From positions 1 to 12,493 of the forward strand of contig JAQUQF010000023.1 of the NCBI GenBank assembly GCA_028749105.1: 12,493 nt of DNA, given 5' to 3'. The stretch is from Acidobacteriota bacterium. GTDB taxonomy: Bacteria > Acidobacteriota > Aminicenantia > UBA2199. Below are positions 1 to 6,084 of this stretch, piece after piece. Positions within the stretch are counted from its first letter, which is position 1, and the number at the start of each line of letters is the position of its first letter. A program made the position numbers and the translations under genes. The notes under the pieces were generated by a model. That model made no database searches. It was not told the origin of the DNA and was given only the letters and a program-made list of their open reading frames with translations.

Positions 1-713
1 ATGCCGTACTTGACCTGGCTGTCCATCTGCTCGGGCGGGCTGGATATCAGCAGGCGCTGGGCTATGGCGAGCTGAGTTTCCTTGTCGCTGTGCGAGGACT
101 CGTAGCTCTCGACGAATTTCATCTGCTTCGTGTCGGTCCGGGCCGAGGCGCGAACCGGCTCGGCGATGCCGCCGCCGGCCGCCCCCCGCCAGCTTCCCTG
201 GCCGCGGATGGCCCAGAACAGGGTGCCGCCGGCGCTCGCCCCCAGGTTGGGGCAGCCGAGGATGCCCAGCTGGACCTGCCTGTCACGGACGAGGGCCAGG
301 GCGATGGCGAATTGCTCGCCGCGCAGGAACCCCTTGGTGCCGTCGATGGGATCGAGGGTCCAGAAGGCCCCGTCAGGCTCGTCCCCGCCCATGTCGATGA
401 GGTCGCAGATCAGCGCCTCCTCCATGGCCGGGTCGTATTGCCGCAGGTAGTGGACGATCTTGGCGAAGATCTCGCGGTTCTCCGGCCGGCGGATGGCCAG
501 CGAGTCCTCCTCGCCCACGATGGGGAGGCCCGGGAAATGGAGCCCAAGGGTCTTGCAGATCAGGGCCTGGCTGGCGAAGTCGGCGATGGTCACGGGACTG
601 CGGTCGCTCTTGGTCAGCGTGTCTCCGCGGGTCAATTCGTTCTGGATGGCCGCGGTCATGGCCATGGCCGTGTTGACGGCCTTCAGCCCGATCTCCTTTT
701 CTTTCTGCAACAT
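1..713 (-). CDS. HAL2-like 3'(2'),5'-bisphosphate nucleotidase / inositol monophosphatase family, 3' end cut off
   Basis: The first 237 codons are visible; the gene runs off the left edge. Residues 34-50 contain TKSDRSPVTIAD, the HAL2-type N-terminal motif. GEED (67-70) and DPIDGTKGF (121-129) are the metal-binding motifs of the lithium-sensitive Mg-dependent phosphatase superfamily, with carboxylates E68/E69, D121 and D124. MDSQVKYG at about 230-237 is typical of the HAL2 branch rather than of plain inositol monophosphatases. Family members remove the 3'-phosphate from 3'-phosphoadenosine 5'-phosphate (PAP) or PAPS; inositol phosphates are an alternative substrate. The ATG at 713 follows a GGAAGGA ribosome site. 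It lies 43 nt after the cupin gene, so it is probably third in the gmd operon. If it is a PAP phosphatase, its place beside sugar-nucleotide genes could hint at sulfated glycans, but no sulfotransferase is in view. No signal peptide; cytoplasmic. Confidence 0.85.
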   Translation of the reverse strand, partial: MLQKEKEIGLKAVNTAMAMTAAIQNELTRGDTLTKSDRSPVTIADFASQALICKTLGLHFPGLPIVGEEDSLAIRRPENREIFAKIVHYLRQYDPAMEEALICDLIDMGGDEPDGAFWTLDPIDGTKGFLRGEQFAIALALVRDRQVQLGILGCPNLGASAGGTLFWAIRGQGSWRGAAGGGIAEPVRASARTDTKQMKFVESYESSHSDKETQLAIAQRLLISSPPEQMDSQVKYG

Positions 714-756
714 GCGGATTCCTTCCTTTATGGTCCGCGGCCGGCGGCACGGACGC

Positions 757-1110
757 CTAGCGGCGGTTGAAGTCGTCCTGGTAGCGGATGATGTCGTCCT
801 CGCCCAGGTAGGTCCCGGTCTGCACTTCGATGAAGACCAGCTCTTCTTCACCCGGGTTTTCTATGCGGTGCCGCCCTTTGGCGGGGATAAAGACCGACTG
901 CCTCGGCTCCAGGGCGATTGTCTCGTCGTTCAGGGTGAAGCGGGCCTTTCCCCGCACCACCACCCAGTTCTCGGCGCGCTGTTCGTGGCTCTGCAGCGAC
1001 AGGCGCTTGCCCGGCTTGACCATGATGCGCTTCACCTTGAGTCCGGCCTCTTCATGAAGGATTTCGAATCCGCCCCAGGGGCGTTCTTCCTTGTAGTTCG
1101 CTTCGTTCAC
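757..1110 (-). CDS. Stand-alone cupin, mannose-6-phosphate isomerase type II domain
   Basis: This 117-residue protein is a single cupin matching the C-terminal isomerase domain of bifunctional ManC/AlgA-type proteins. Diagnostic stretches are RPWGGFEIL (10-18), KRLSLQSHEQRAENWVVVRG (35-54), FIPAKGRHRIENPG (74-87) and IEVQTGTYLGEDDIIRYQDD (94-113). The expected metal ligands Q40, H42, E47 and H81 are all present. It lacks the nucleotidyltransferase domain that makes bifunctional family members about 470 residues long. The likely reaction is fructose-6-phosphate to mannose-6-phosphate, feeding GDP-mannose synthesis; a different sugar substrate cannot be excluded. The start codon is GTG and overlaps the gmd stop as GTGA, so translation is probably coupled. 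Downstream of gmd it fits a GDP-mannose branch pathway. Confidence 0.85.
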   Translation of the reverse strand: MNEANYKEERPWGGFEILHEEAGLKVKRIMVKPGKRLSLQSHEQRAENWVVVRGKARFTLNDETIALEPRQSVFIPAKGRHRIENPGEEELVFIEVQTGTYLGEDDIIRYQDDFNRR

Positions 1111-2081
1111 AGGCGGTAATCCTTCTTGAGCAGCGCCATGTCGGCGTCGACCATCATCTTGACCAGTTCGGCGAAATGGACCTTGGGCTGCCAGCCCAGC
1201 ACTTTTCTGGCCTTGCTGGAATCGCCTTTAAGGAGATCGACCTCGGCCGGGCGGATGAATTTCTTGTCTAAAACCACGAAGTCTTTGTAATCGAGGCCCA
1301 GGTGGGTAAAGGCGATCTCCACCAGCTCCTGGACCGAGTGCGTCTCGCCGCTGGCGATAACAAAGTCATCGGGCTTCTCCTGCTGCAGCATCCGCCACAT
1401 GGCGTCGACGTAGTCCAGGGCGTAGCCCCAGTCGCGCTTGGCGTCCATGTTGCCCAGATGCAGCTCCTTGCTCAGCCCCAGCTTGATCCGGGCGGCGTTG
1501 TAGGTGACCTTGCGGGTGACGAACTCGATGCCGCGCCGCGGCGACTCGTGGTTGAAAAGGATGCCCGAGACGCCGAAAATATCGTAGCTCTCACGGTAGT
1601 TGACCGTGATCCAATGGCCGTAGACCTTGGCCACTCCGTATGGGCTGCGGGGATGAAAGGGGGTGAGCTCGGTCTGGGGGATCTCATGGACCTTGCCGAA
1701 CATCTCCGAAGAGGAAGCCTGGTAGAAACGGATGCGCGGGTTGACGGCGCGGATGGCCTCGAGCATGCGCGTGACGCCGATGGCGGTGAACTCGGCGGTC
1801 AGCACCGGCTGGTCCCAGGAGGTGGGGACGAAGCTCATCGCCGCCAGGTTGTACACCTCGTCGGGCTGCACTTCCTCGATGATCTTGCTGATGGAATACT
1901 GGTCGAGCAGGTCGGCCTGGCGGATCTGGATGCGGTCCTTGATGTGCTCGATGCGGTCGAACTTCTCCATGCTGGACCGGCGGACCATGCCGTAGACCTC
2001 GTAGCCCTTTTCCAGCAGCAGGTCGGCGAGATAGGAACCGTCCTGCCCGGTGACGCCTGTGATCAGTGCTTTTTTGGCCAT
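1107..2081 (-). CDS. gmd: GDP-mannose 4,6-dehydratase
   Basis: Short-chain dehydrogenase/reductase that converts GDP-D-mannose to GDP-4-keto-6-deoxy-D-mannose, the precursor of GDP-fucose, GDP-rhamnose and GDP-perosamine. The Rossmann motif GVTGQDGSYL is at residues 9-18, RRSSMEKFDRIEHI at 34-47, the catalytic SSSE at 123-126 and the YxxxK pair Y148/K152 in SPYGVAKVYGHW. NHESPRRGIEFVTRK (177-191) and NMDAKRDWGYALDYVDAMW (211-229) are family hallmarks. At 324 residues it is full length. The start at 2081 is preferred because AGAGGAG sits 5 nt upstream and the predicted promoter covers 2104-2132. Upstream in-frame starts would place the codon inside the -35 or -10 element. No reductase or epimerase partner (fcl, rmd) is in view, so the final sugar is unknown. 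Confidence 0.97.
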   Translation of the reverse strand: MAKKALITGVTGQDGSYLADLLLEKGYEVYGMVRRSSMEKFDRIEHIKDRIQIRQADLLDQYSISKIIEEVQPDEVYNLAAMSFVPTSWDQPVLTAEFTAIGVTRMLEAIRAVNPRIRFYQASSSEMFGKVHEIPQTELTPFHPRSPYGVAKVYGHWITVNYRESYDIFGVSGILFNHESPRRGIEFVTRKVTYNAARIKLGLSKELHLGNMDAKRDWGYALDYVDAMWRMLQQEKPDDFVIASGETHSVQELVEIAFTHLGLDYKDFVVLDKKFIRPAEVDLLKGDSSKARKVLGWQPKVHFAELVKMMVDADMALLKKDYRL

Positions 2082-2103
2082 TGTCGCTCCTCTCTGAGCG
2101 TTC

Positions 2104-2132
2104 ATTGTAGCCGAATCGGAACGAGCAGTCAA
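2104..2132 (-). promoter_or_regulatory. Sigma70-like promoter of the gmd operon
   Basis: Read on the minus strand, TTGACT (2132-2127) and TACAAT (2109-2104) are separated by exactly 17 nt. Transcription would begin near 2097 and leave a leader of about 16 nt that still contains the AGAGGAG ribosome site. The element also decides the gmd start codon. It faces away from the plus-strand promoter at 2177-2205. Pattern match only. Confidence 0.6.
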
Positions 2133-2136
2133 TTCT

Positions 2137-2162
2137 CCCCGGCGGGCCGCCCGCAGCCGGGG
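2137..2162. repeat. GC-rich inverted repeat, 7 bp arms
   Basis: CCCCGGC (2137-2143) and GCCGGGG (2156-2162) are perfect inverted repeats around a 12 nt centre. The element lies between the two divergent -35 boxes. Its right arm overlaps the inverted repeat at 2153-2170, so the two could not form hairpins together. It could be an operator or a chance product of high GC. Confidence 0.4.
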
Positions 2163-2170
2163 CCGGCTGC
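2153..2170. repeat. Perfect 8 bp-arm inverted repeat between divergent promoters; operator candidate
   Basis: GCAGCCGG (2153-2160) and CCGGCTGC (2163-2170) form an 18 bp interrupted palindrome with a GG centre. It ends 6 bp before the -35 box of the small-ORF promoter and begins 20 bp beyond the gmd -35 box. A two-base centre suits a dimeric DNA-binding protein better than an RNA hairpin. No regulator gene is adjacent, apart from the uncharacterised small ORF. Confidence 0.45.
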
Positions 2171-2176
2171 CGTTGT

Positions 2177-2205
2177 TTGAATATGGGCGCTGGAAGTCCT
2201 ATAAT
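2177..2205 (+). promoter_or_regulatory. Sigma70-like promoter of the small plus-strand ORF
   Basis: TTGAAT (2177-2182) and a perfect TATAAT (2200-2205) are separated by exactly 17 nt. The predicted transcription start, near 2212, falls about 11 nt before the ATG at 2223. The ribosome site GGAG (2212-2215) would therefore sit at the very 5' end of the mRNA. It is divergent from the gmd promoter. Confidence 0.6.
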
Positions 2206-2222
2206 CCCGATGGAGAATTGTC

Positions 2223-2417
2223 ATGCGTCTCGACGATTATATTGAGATCCTTCTGGTGCGAATGAAGATTTCCCACAAGCCCATCGACCGCCAAGTGCTG
2301 CAGTGGCTTCTGGAACTGCGGACGCTGCGCGGGCACGCCAGGCAAATGGAAAGCGAGAACCGGCGACTGAAGCGCGACTATGAAACGGCCCTCAAGCAGG
2401 GCGAGCGTAGCGAATAA
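2223..2417 (+). CDS. 64-residue uncharacterised small protein, charged and helical
   Basis: I do not recognise a family. The ATG is preceded by GGAG with 7 nt spacing and by a strong promoter match, and the gene fills the only gap on this strand not covered by a minus-strand gene. Residues 1-35 mix hydrophobic and charged positions (DDYIEILLVRM, LQWLLELRTL). Residues 36-64 are strongly charged (MESENRRLKRDYETALKQ) with heptad-like spacing that suggests a short coiled coil. No signal peptide, membrane segment or cysteine is present, so it is probably cytoplasmic. It is divergent from gmd and convergent with etfA, with 16 bp between the two stop codons. It could be a small adaptor or regulator, but this is not shown by sequence. 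Confidence 0.6.
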   Translation: MRLDDYIEILLVRMKISHKPIDRQVLQWLLELRTLRGHARQMESENRRLKRDYETALKQGERSE

Positions 2418-2418
2418 T

Positions 2419-2430
2419 CCCTGCTGAGGG
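2419..2430 (-). terminator. Weak hairpin between convergent small ORF and etfA
   Basis: CCCT (2419-2422) and AGGG (2427-2430) enclose a 4 nt loop between the two convergent stop codons. On the minus strand it is followed by ATTATT rather than a clear U-run, so it would be at best a weak end for the etf transcript. No better terminator is visible in the 16 bp gap. Confidence 0.2.
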
Positions 2431-2433
2431 GAG

Positions 2434-3378
2434 TCAGGCGAGAGTTCTCTTGACCTCTTCCTTCAACAACGGCACGACGGTGAACAGGTCGCCGACGATG
2501 CCGTAGTCGGCCTTCTTGAAGATGGGCGCCTCCGGATCCTTGTTGACGGCCACGATGACCTTGGAAGTCTTCATGCCCACGAAGTGCTGGATGGCGCCGG
2601 AGATGCCGCAGGCGATGTAGAGCTTGGGGTTGACGACCTTGCCGGTCTGGCCCACCTGCATGTCGGAAGAGGCAAAGCCGGAGTCGACTGCGGCGCGCGA
2701 AGCTCCGACCCCGGCGTTCAGCACCTTGGCCAGGTCCTCCAATACGGCGAAGTTCTCTTTGGCCTTCATGGCCCGCCCTCCGGAAACGATGATCTCGGCC
2801 TCGGTCAAGTCGACCTTCTGCGATGCCCCCTTGATGACTTCGGTGATCCGGGATTGGGTCTCGCCGTTGTCCATGGCCGCGGTTTTGATCTCCGGAGCGC
2901 TGCCCGCGGGGGGATCTATCGGGATGACGTTGGGGCGCACGGTGAACAGGGCCCTTTCGCCCTCGATCTGGTACTCGGCGAGCAGCTTGCCCGAGTAGAC
3001 CGGCTTGACGGCCGTGCGGGCGCCCAGGTCGACGGCCAGGCAGTCGCTGACCAGCCCCGCCTTGACCTTCGCGGCCAGGCGCGGGAAAAGGTCCTTGCCC
3101 TGGGCCGAATAAATGCCGCAAAAGACGTCCAGCTGGAATGTCTCTATGACTGAGGCCAGGGTGCGGGCGAAGCGGTCGGGCTGGTAAGAGAGGTCGGCGC
3201 CCGTGACCTGGATGACCGCCTGGATCCCTTTCAGCTCCTCCAAATAGGGCTGGACGTCGGAGCAGAAGATGACGGCCTGCACGTCATGGCCGCCTTTCCT
3301 TGCCAGGCTGAGCAGCTCGCGGTTGGATTTCTTGAAAACCCCATCCTTCAGTTCCATGTATAATCCGATGTTGGCCAT
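2434..3378 (-). CDS. etfA: Electron transfer flavoprotein alpha subunit
   Basis: This is the FAD-binding subunit of the soluble heterodimeric ETF, which carries electrons from acyl-CoA or other dehydrogenases to a quinone oxidoreductase; some ETFs bifurcate electrons. The protein has 314 residues, the usual length. The C-terminal FAD domain is clear: VSGGRAMK (198-205), GASRAAVDSG (225-234), QVGQTGKVVNPKLYIACGIS (241-260), and NKDPEAPIFKKADYGIVGDL (279-298). The usual GRGMK reads GRAMK here. The N-terminal ETF domain spans about 1-185. It starts with ATG 9 nt after the etfB stop, so the two are co-transcribed. I cannot tell from sequence alone whether it is a bifurcating type. Confidence 0.96.
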   Translation of the reverse strand: MANIGLYMELKDGVFKKSNRELLSLARKGGHDVQAVIFCSDVQPYLEELKGIQAVIQVTGADLSYQPDRFARTLASVIETFQLDVFCGIYSAQGKDLFPRLAAKVKAGLVSDCLAVDLGARTAVKPVYSGKLLAEYQIEGERALFTVRPNVIPIDPPAGSAPEIKTAAMDNGETQSRITEVIKGASQKVDLTEAEIIVSGGRAMKAKENFAVLEDLAKVLNAGVGASRAAVDSGFASSDMQVGQTGKVVNPKLYIACGISGAIQHFVGMKTSKVIVAVNKDPEAPIFKKADYGIVGDLFTVVPLLKEEVKRTLA

Positions 3379-3387
3379 GGTTGTCTC

Positions 3388-4158
3388 CTACAGTACCTTC
3401 GCTTCTTCGCGCAGCAGCCGCACCAGTTCGCGCACGGCATCGGCAGGCTCGCCGGGGATGACGCGGCCCTGCGGCTTTTCGGCCGGGGCCGAGAGCTTGA
3501 GCAGGCGGACCTTGTTCTGCGCTTCGTCGACGCCGGTTTCGGCCAGCGCCACCTTTTTGATCTCGATCTTCTTGGCTTTCATGATGCCCATCATCGAGGC
3601 ATAGCGGGGGGTGTTCAGCCCCTTGGCCGCGGCCACCACGCAGGGGACCGCCATTTCGATCACTTCCCGGGCCCCCTCGCCGATCTCCCGTTCGACCCGT
3701 GCCGTCGCCCCGGTGCAGGCAAAAACCAGGACGTTTGTCGCCGCCGGAATGGAGAGCTCCTCGGCGAGCAGCAGGTGCACCTGGCTGGCGTCGTCGTCGA
3801 TGGCCTGCCGGCCCAGGAAGATCACGCCGAAGTCCTTGTCGGCGCGGATGACGTGGGCCAGTGCCCGGGCGGTATTCTGGGCGTCCAGCATGGCGGCGCA
3901 CTCCACGTGCACGGCAGCGTCTGCCCCCATGGCCAGGGCGGTGCGCAGGGCGTTCTGCACCCGATCCGGCCCCAGGCAGACAGCGGTCACCCGGGAGCCC
4001 GGGTTTTTCTCCTTCAGCTTCAGGGCCTCTTCGACGGCGTACTCGTCGTAGGGGCTGATGATCCACTTGACGTTGGCCTCGTTGATCGTTCGGCCGTCCT
4101 TGATCAAGATGCTTGCCTCGGTATCCGGAACTTGCTTGATGCAAGCGTAAATATTCAC
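3388..4158 (-). CDS. etfB: Electron transfer flavoprotein beta subunit
   Basis: Partner of EtfA; it holds AMP (or a second FAD in bifurcating ETFs). The 256-residue length is normal. Family features are MNIYACIKQVPDTEA (1-15), the Rossmann-like RVTAVCLGPDRVQNALRTAL (56-75), GRQAIDDDASQV (116-127) and LNTPRYASMMGIMKAKK (181-197). After ASQV many relatives have a Gly-Pro pair, but here His-Leu follows. The start is GTG with GGAGG (4167-4163) 4 nt upstream, and its own promoter lies at 4221-4250. No dehydrogenase or ETF:quinone oxidoreductase gene is adjacent, so the electron donor is unknown. Confidence 0.95.
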   Translation of the reverse strand: MNIYACIKQVPDTEASILIKDGRTINEANVKWIISPYDEYAVEEALKLKEKNPGSRVTAVCLGPDRVQNALRTALAMGADAAVHVECAAMLDAQNTARALAHVIRADKDFGVIFLGRQAIDDDASQVHLLLAEELSIPAATNVLVFACTGATARVEREIGEGAREVIEMAVPCVVAAAKGLNTPRYASMMGIMKAKKIEIKKVALAETGVDEAQNKVRLLKLSAPAEKPQGRVIPGEPADAVRELVRLLREEAKVL

Positions 4159-4220
4159 TTTTCCTCCAATTGACCGGCAGATTTATTTGAAAAAAGCGAT
4201 GAATTTTGCGGCGAAGATCT

Positions 4221-4250
4221 ATTTTAAGCCGAAAAACGGCTGTTTGTCAA
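4221..4250 (-). promoter_or_regulatory. Sigma70-like promoter of etfBA
   Basis: On the minus strand a consensus TTGACA (4250-4245) is followed after 18 nt by TAAAAT (4226-4221). The predicted start near 4214 gives a leader of about 55 nt. The -35 box begins 3 nt after the stop codon of the beta-barrel gene, so etfBA can be expressed apart from the upstream string. The spacer holds a small inverted repeat, AGCCG-TTTTT-CGGCT. Confidence 0.6.
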
Positions 4251-4253
4251 TGG

Positions 4254-4700
4254 CTACAGGTGGATGAAAAGGCCGCCGCTGATGCGGGTGCGGTTGGTTG
4301 CGGGCAAGTTCAGGAAGCGCAGGTCGGCGCGCAGCGAAATCATGGAGGTGAAAAAAAGATGAACGCCGCCGCCGATGAAGGTATAAAAATTATACTCGCT
4401 GAATTTGAAGTTCAGCTTCTCGAACTCGCCGCCGGCGCCCAGCACGGCGTAGGGGGCGAAGATGCCGAACTTCGGCCGGAATTTTATGGCCGCGCTCAGG
4501 CTGTTCCATCCCGTTTCCTTGATCCGATAGCCCTCGAATTCGAATTTGAGCATGGGTATCACGGTCCCCGACCCGGCCGAAATGCCGTAGAAGAAGCTGG
4601 AGGGATGGCTGATGGAGCCAGCGACCAGCCCCAGGTCCAGGGCGAAGGCATTCAGGGAGAAAAGGAGAATGCCGGCGAGGAATATCGTTTTTTTATTCAT
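4254..4700 (-). CDS. Small exported protein, predicted outer-membrane beta-barrel
   Basis: The protein has 148 residues. It begins with a classic signal peptide (MNKKTIFLAGILLFSLNAFA, residues 1-20), with cleavage expected after AFA. The mature part alternates aromatic, hydrophobic and glycine residues in beta-strand fashion (GISAGSGTVIPMLKFEFEGY, YAVLGAGGEFEKLNF, FYTFIGGGVHLFF). It ends in ISGGLFIHL, consistent with a terminal barrel strand. About eight strands could fit, as in OmpW/OmpX-size barrels, but I cannot assign a family. It overlaps the upstream solute-binding-like gene by 8 bp (ATGAATAA) and is the last gene of the string starting at pal. Function unknown. Confidence 0.75.
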   Translation of the reverse strand: MNKKTIFLAGILLFSLNAFALDLGLVAGSISHPSSFFYGISAGSGTVIPMLKFEFEGYRIKETGWNSLSAAIKFRPKFGIFAPYAVLGAGGEFEKLNFKFSEYNFYTFIGGGVHLFFTSMISLRADLRFLNLPATNRTRISGGLFIHL

Positions 4701-6084
4701 TGGCCTTGCCTACCTTTTGCAGCAGGGGGCGGCCGTAGTAGTCGACCTCCAGGCTCGGCAACGATCTGCTGACGTAGAGTGCATAGTTTTTCTGGAAAAG
4801 GGGGAAAATGAAGCCGTCACTGATGATCGCCTCGCTGATGCGCGCGATCTGTTCCGTGAGCAGTTCCTGGGAATTGCTGAAGCGGGCTTCGTCCAGTTCG
4901 CTGAGCATGCGCAGGTACTTGGCGTTGAACTGGTTGAAGCTTGTTTCCTTCAGGATGCGGCTGATCTTTTCCTCGGCCGGCGCCTTTTTCTGGAAGATCT
5001 TGTCGATCAGCACGTACTTGATGGCCGCCGAATCCAGGAAAGCCATGAACTGGCTGTCGTCGACGAACAGCATCTCGATCTTGAGGTTGCTGCTTTTCAG
5101 GAAAGCATTGAGGTCCTTCTCCAGATAGGAGAGCGATGAGAGGGCGTAGAGCTTGATCTCGGAATACTTGAGGATCGACGCGGTCTTCTGCGGGGTCAGG
5201 GCCTTGATGCGGATGGAAACCGGGGACTCTTCATCGGCGGTCAGGGCGTTCAGCCCGCGGTACTTGAAGCCTGTCGCCTCGTTGAAGCGCTGCAGCAGGG
5301 AATAAAGGGCTACCTTGGTGTTCTGGCCGATGTCTCCCTGCAGAAAGCACAGGTAGATGTTCTGGTAGATGCCGGAATCGAACTCCAGGAAGTTATCCTT
5401 GAACTGTCCCGGGCCGGCCAGGAACAAATCCGGGGCCTGGCCTTCCGTGAATGTGACCCGCACCCGGTCCAGGTAGGTGCGCCCCCCGGCGTAGAATGGA
5501 TTGGAGTTCAAGATCAGGGAGCGGCCTTTTTCCCACTCTTGCGGATAGAAGGGGCCTGAAAATGACTGTTCATCCTCGGCAAGCACGACCAGCTCCGGCG
5601 CAGTGAGCATGCTCACGATGTCGGGGTTGTCGGCCAGCAACTCGATGGCCACCTGGCCTTCGCCAATGCGAATGCCCTTCACTGCCTTGCTCAGGCGGCT
5701 GGCGGTGATCAGGTCGGAACCCATGAACACCTTCAGCGATACCTGGATGTTCTTGGCCGTCAATGGTTTGCCGTTGGAGAAGCTGAGGTTGTCCTTCACG
5801 CTCAGGAACAGGGTGCGGACGGCCGCATCGTAGCGGTATTCCCGGAAGACGTTGCTCGTGATCTCCCCATCTTTTTTCAGGTAGAAAAAGCTCTCGTAGA
5901 TCAGGGAGGAGAAGATCAGATTGGAATAATTGGCGGTGTTGAGATGGAACGAAGTGGGTTCGTTCAAGCGGATGACAGCTTCGCCCCCGTAATAGGGTTT
6001 GATGGCGCCACCCAGGAGGGTGGCCAGCAGGGGGAGCCACAGCAGTAGCGCCACTTTCAGGACGAGCCGCCTGCCCTTATTCAT
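4693..6084 (-). CDS. Membrane-anchored family-5 solute-binding-like protein
   Basis: This 463-residue protein starts with an uncleaved-looking hydrophobic segment (residues 8-27, after MNKGRR), with no lipobox cysteine. The following region resembles SBP family 5 (oligopeptide/nickel-binding, DppA/OppA fold): NEPTSFHLNT (41-50), LIYESFFYLKKDGEITSNVF (61-80), and LSVKDNLSFSNGKPLTAKNI (94-113), equivalent to the usual 'F.L+..v.FsdG.plta.Dv' motif. It is shorter than typical members (500-550 residues) and divergent after about residue 250. No ABC permease or ATPase genes are nearby, so it may be a binding or sensing protein rather than a transporter part. It is translationally linked on both sides by identical 8 bp overlaps. 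Similarity to SBP_bac_5 is seen by eye only. Confidence 0.7.
   Translation of the reverse strand: MNKGRRLVLKVALLLWLPLLATLLGGAIKPYYGGEAVIRLNEPTSFHLNTANYSNLIFSSLIYESFFYLKKDGEITSNVFREYRYDAAVRTLFLSVKDNLSFSNGKPLTAKNIQVSLKVFMGSDLITASRLSKAVKGIRIGEGQVAIELLADNPDIVSMLTAPELVVLAEDEQSFSGPFYPQEWEKGRSLILNSNPFYAGGRTYLDRVRVTFTEGQAPDLFLAGPGQFKDNFLEFDSGIYQNIYLCFLQGDIGQNTKVALYSLLQRFNEATGFKYRGLNALTADEESPVSIRIKALTPQKTASILKYSEIKLYALSSLSYLEKDLNAFLKSSNLKIEMLFVDDSQFMAFLDSAAIKYVLIDKIFQKKAPAEEKISRILKETSFNQFNAKYLRMLSELDEARFSNSQELLTEQIARISEAIISDGFIFPLFQKNYALYVSRSLPSLEVDYYGRPLLQKVGKANE

Noticed and set aside
714..756. GTCCG...CGGAC hairpin between the cupin and HAL2-like genes as an attenuator
   Set aside because: Five base pairs with a 12 nt loop and no U-run; expected by chance at this GC content.
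2082..2132. N-terminal extension of Gmd using starts upstream of 2081
   Set aside because: The extra 17 residues precede the Rossmann motif without resemblance to the family, and those codons overlap the predicted -35 and -10 boxes. The 2081 ATG has a good ribosome site.
1302..2180. A 292-residue open frame on the plus strand across gmd
   Set aside because: It lies antisense to a gene with clear catalytic motifs, has no family resemblance, and reflects the low stop frequency of GC-rich antisense frames. The same holds for the long plus-strand frames over etfA, the GTPase, cpoB and tolB.
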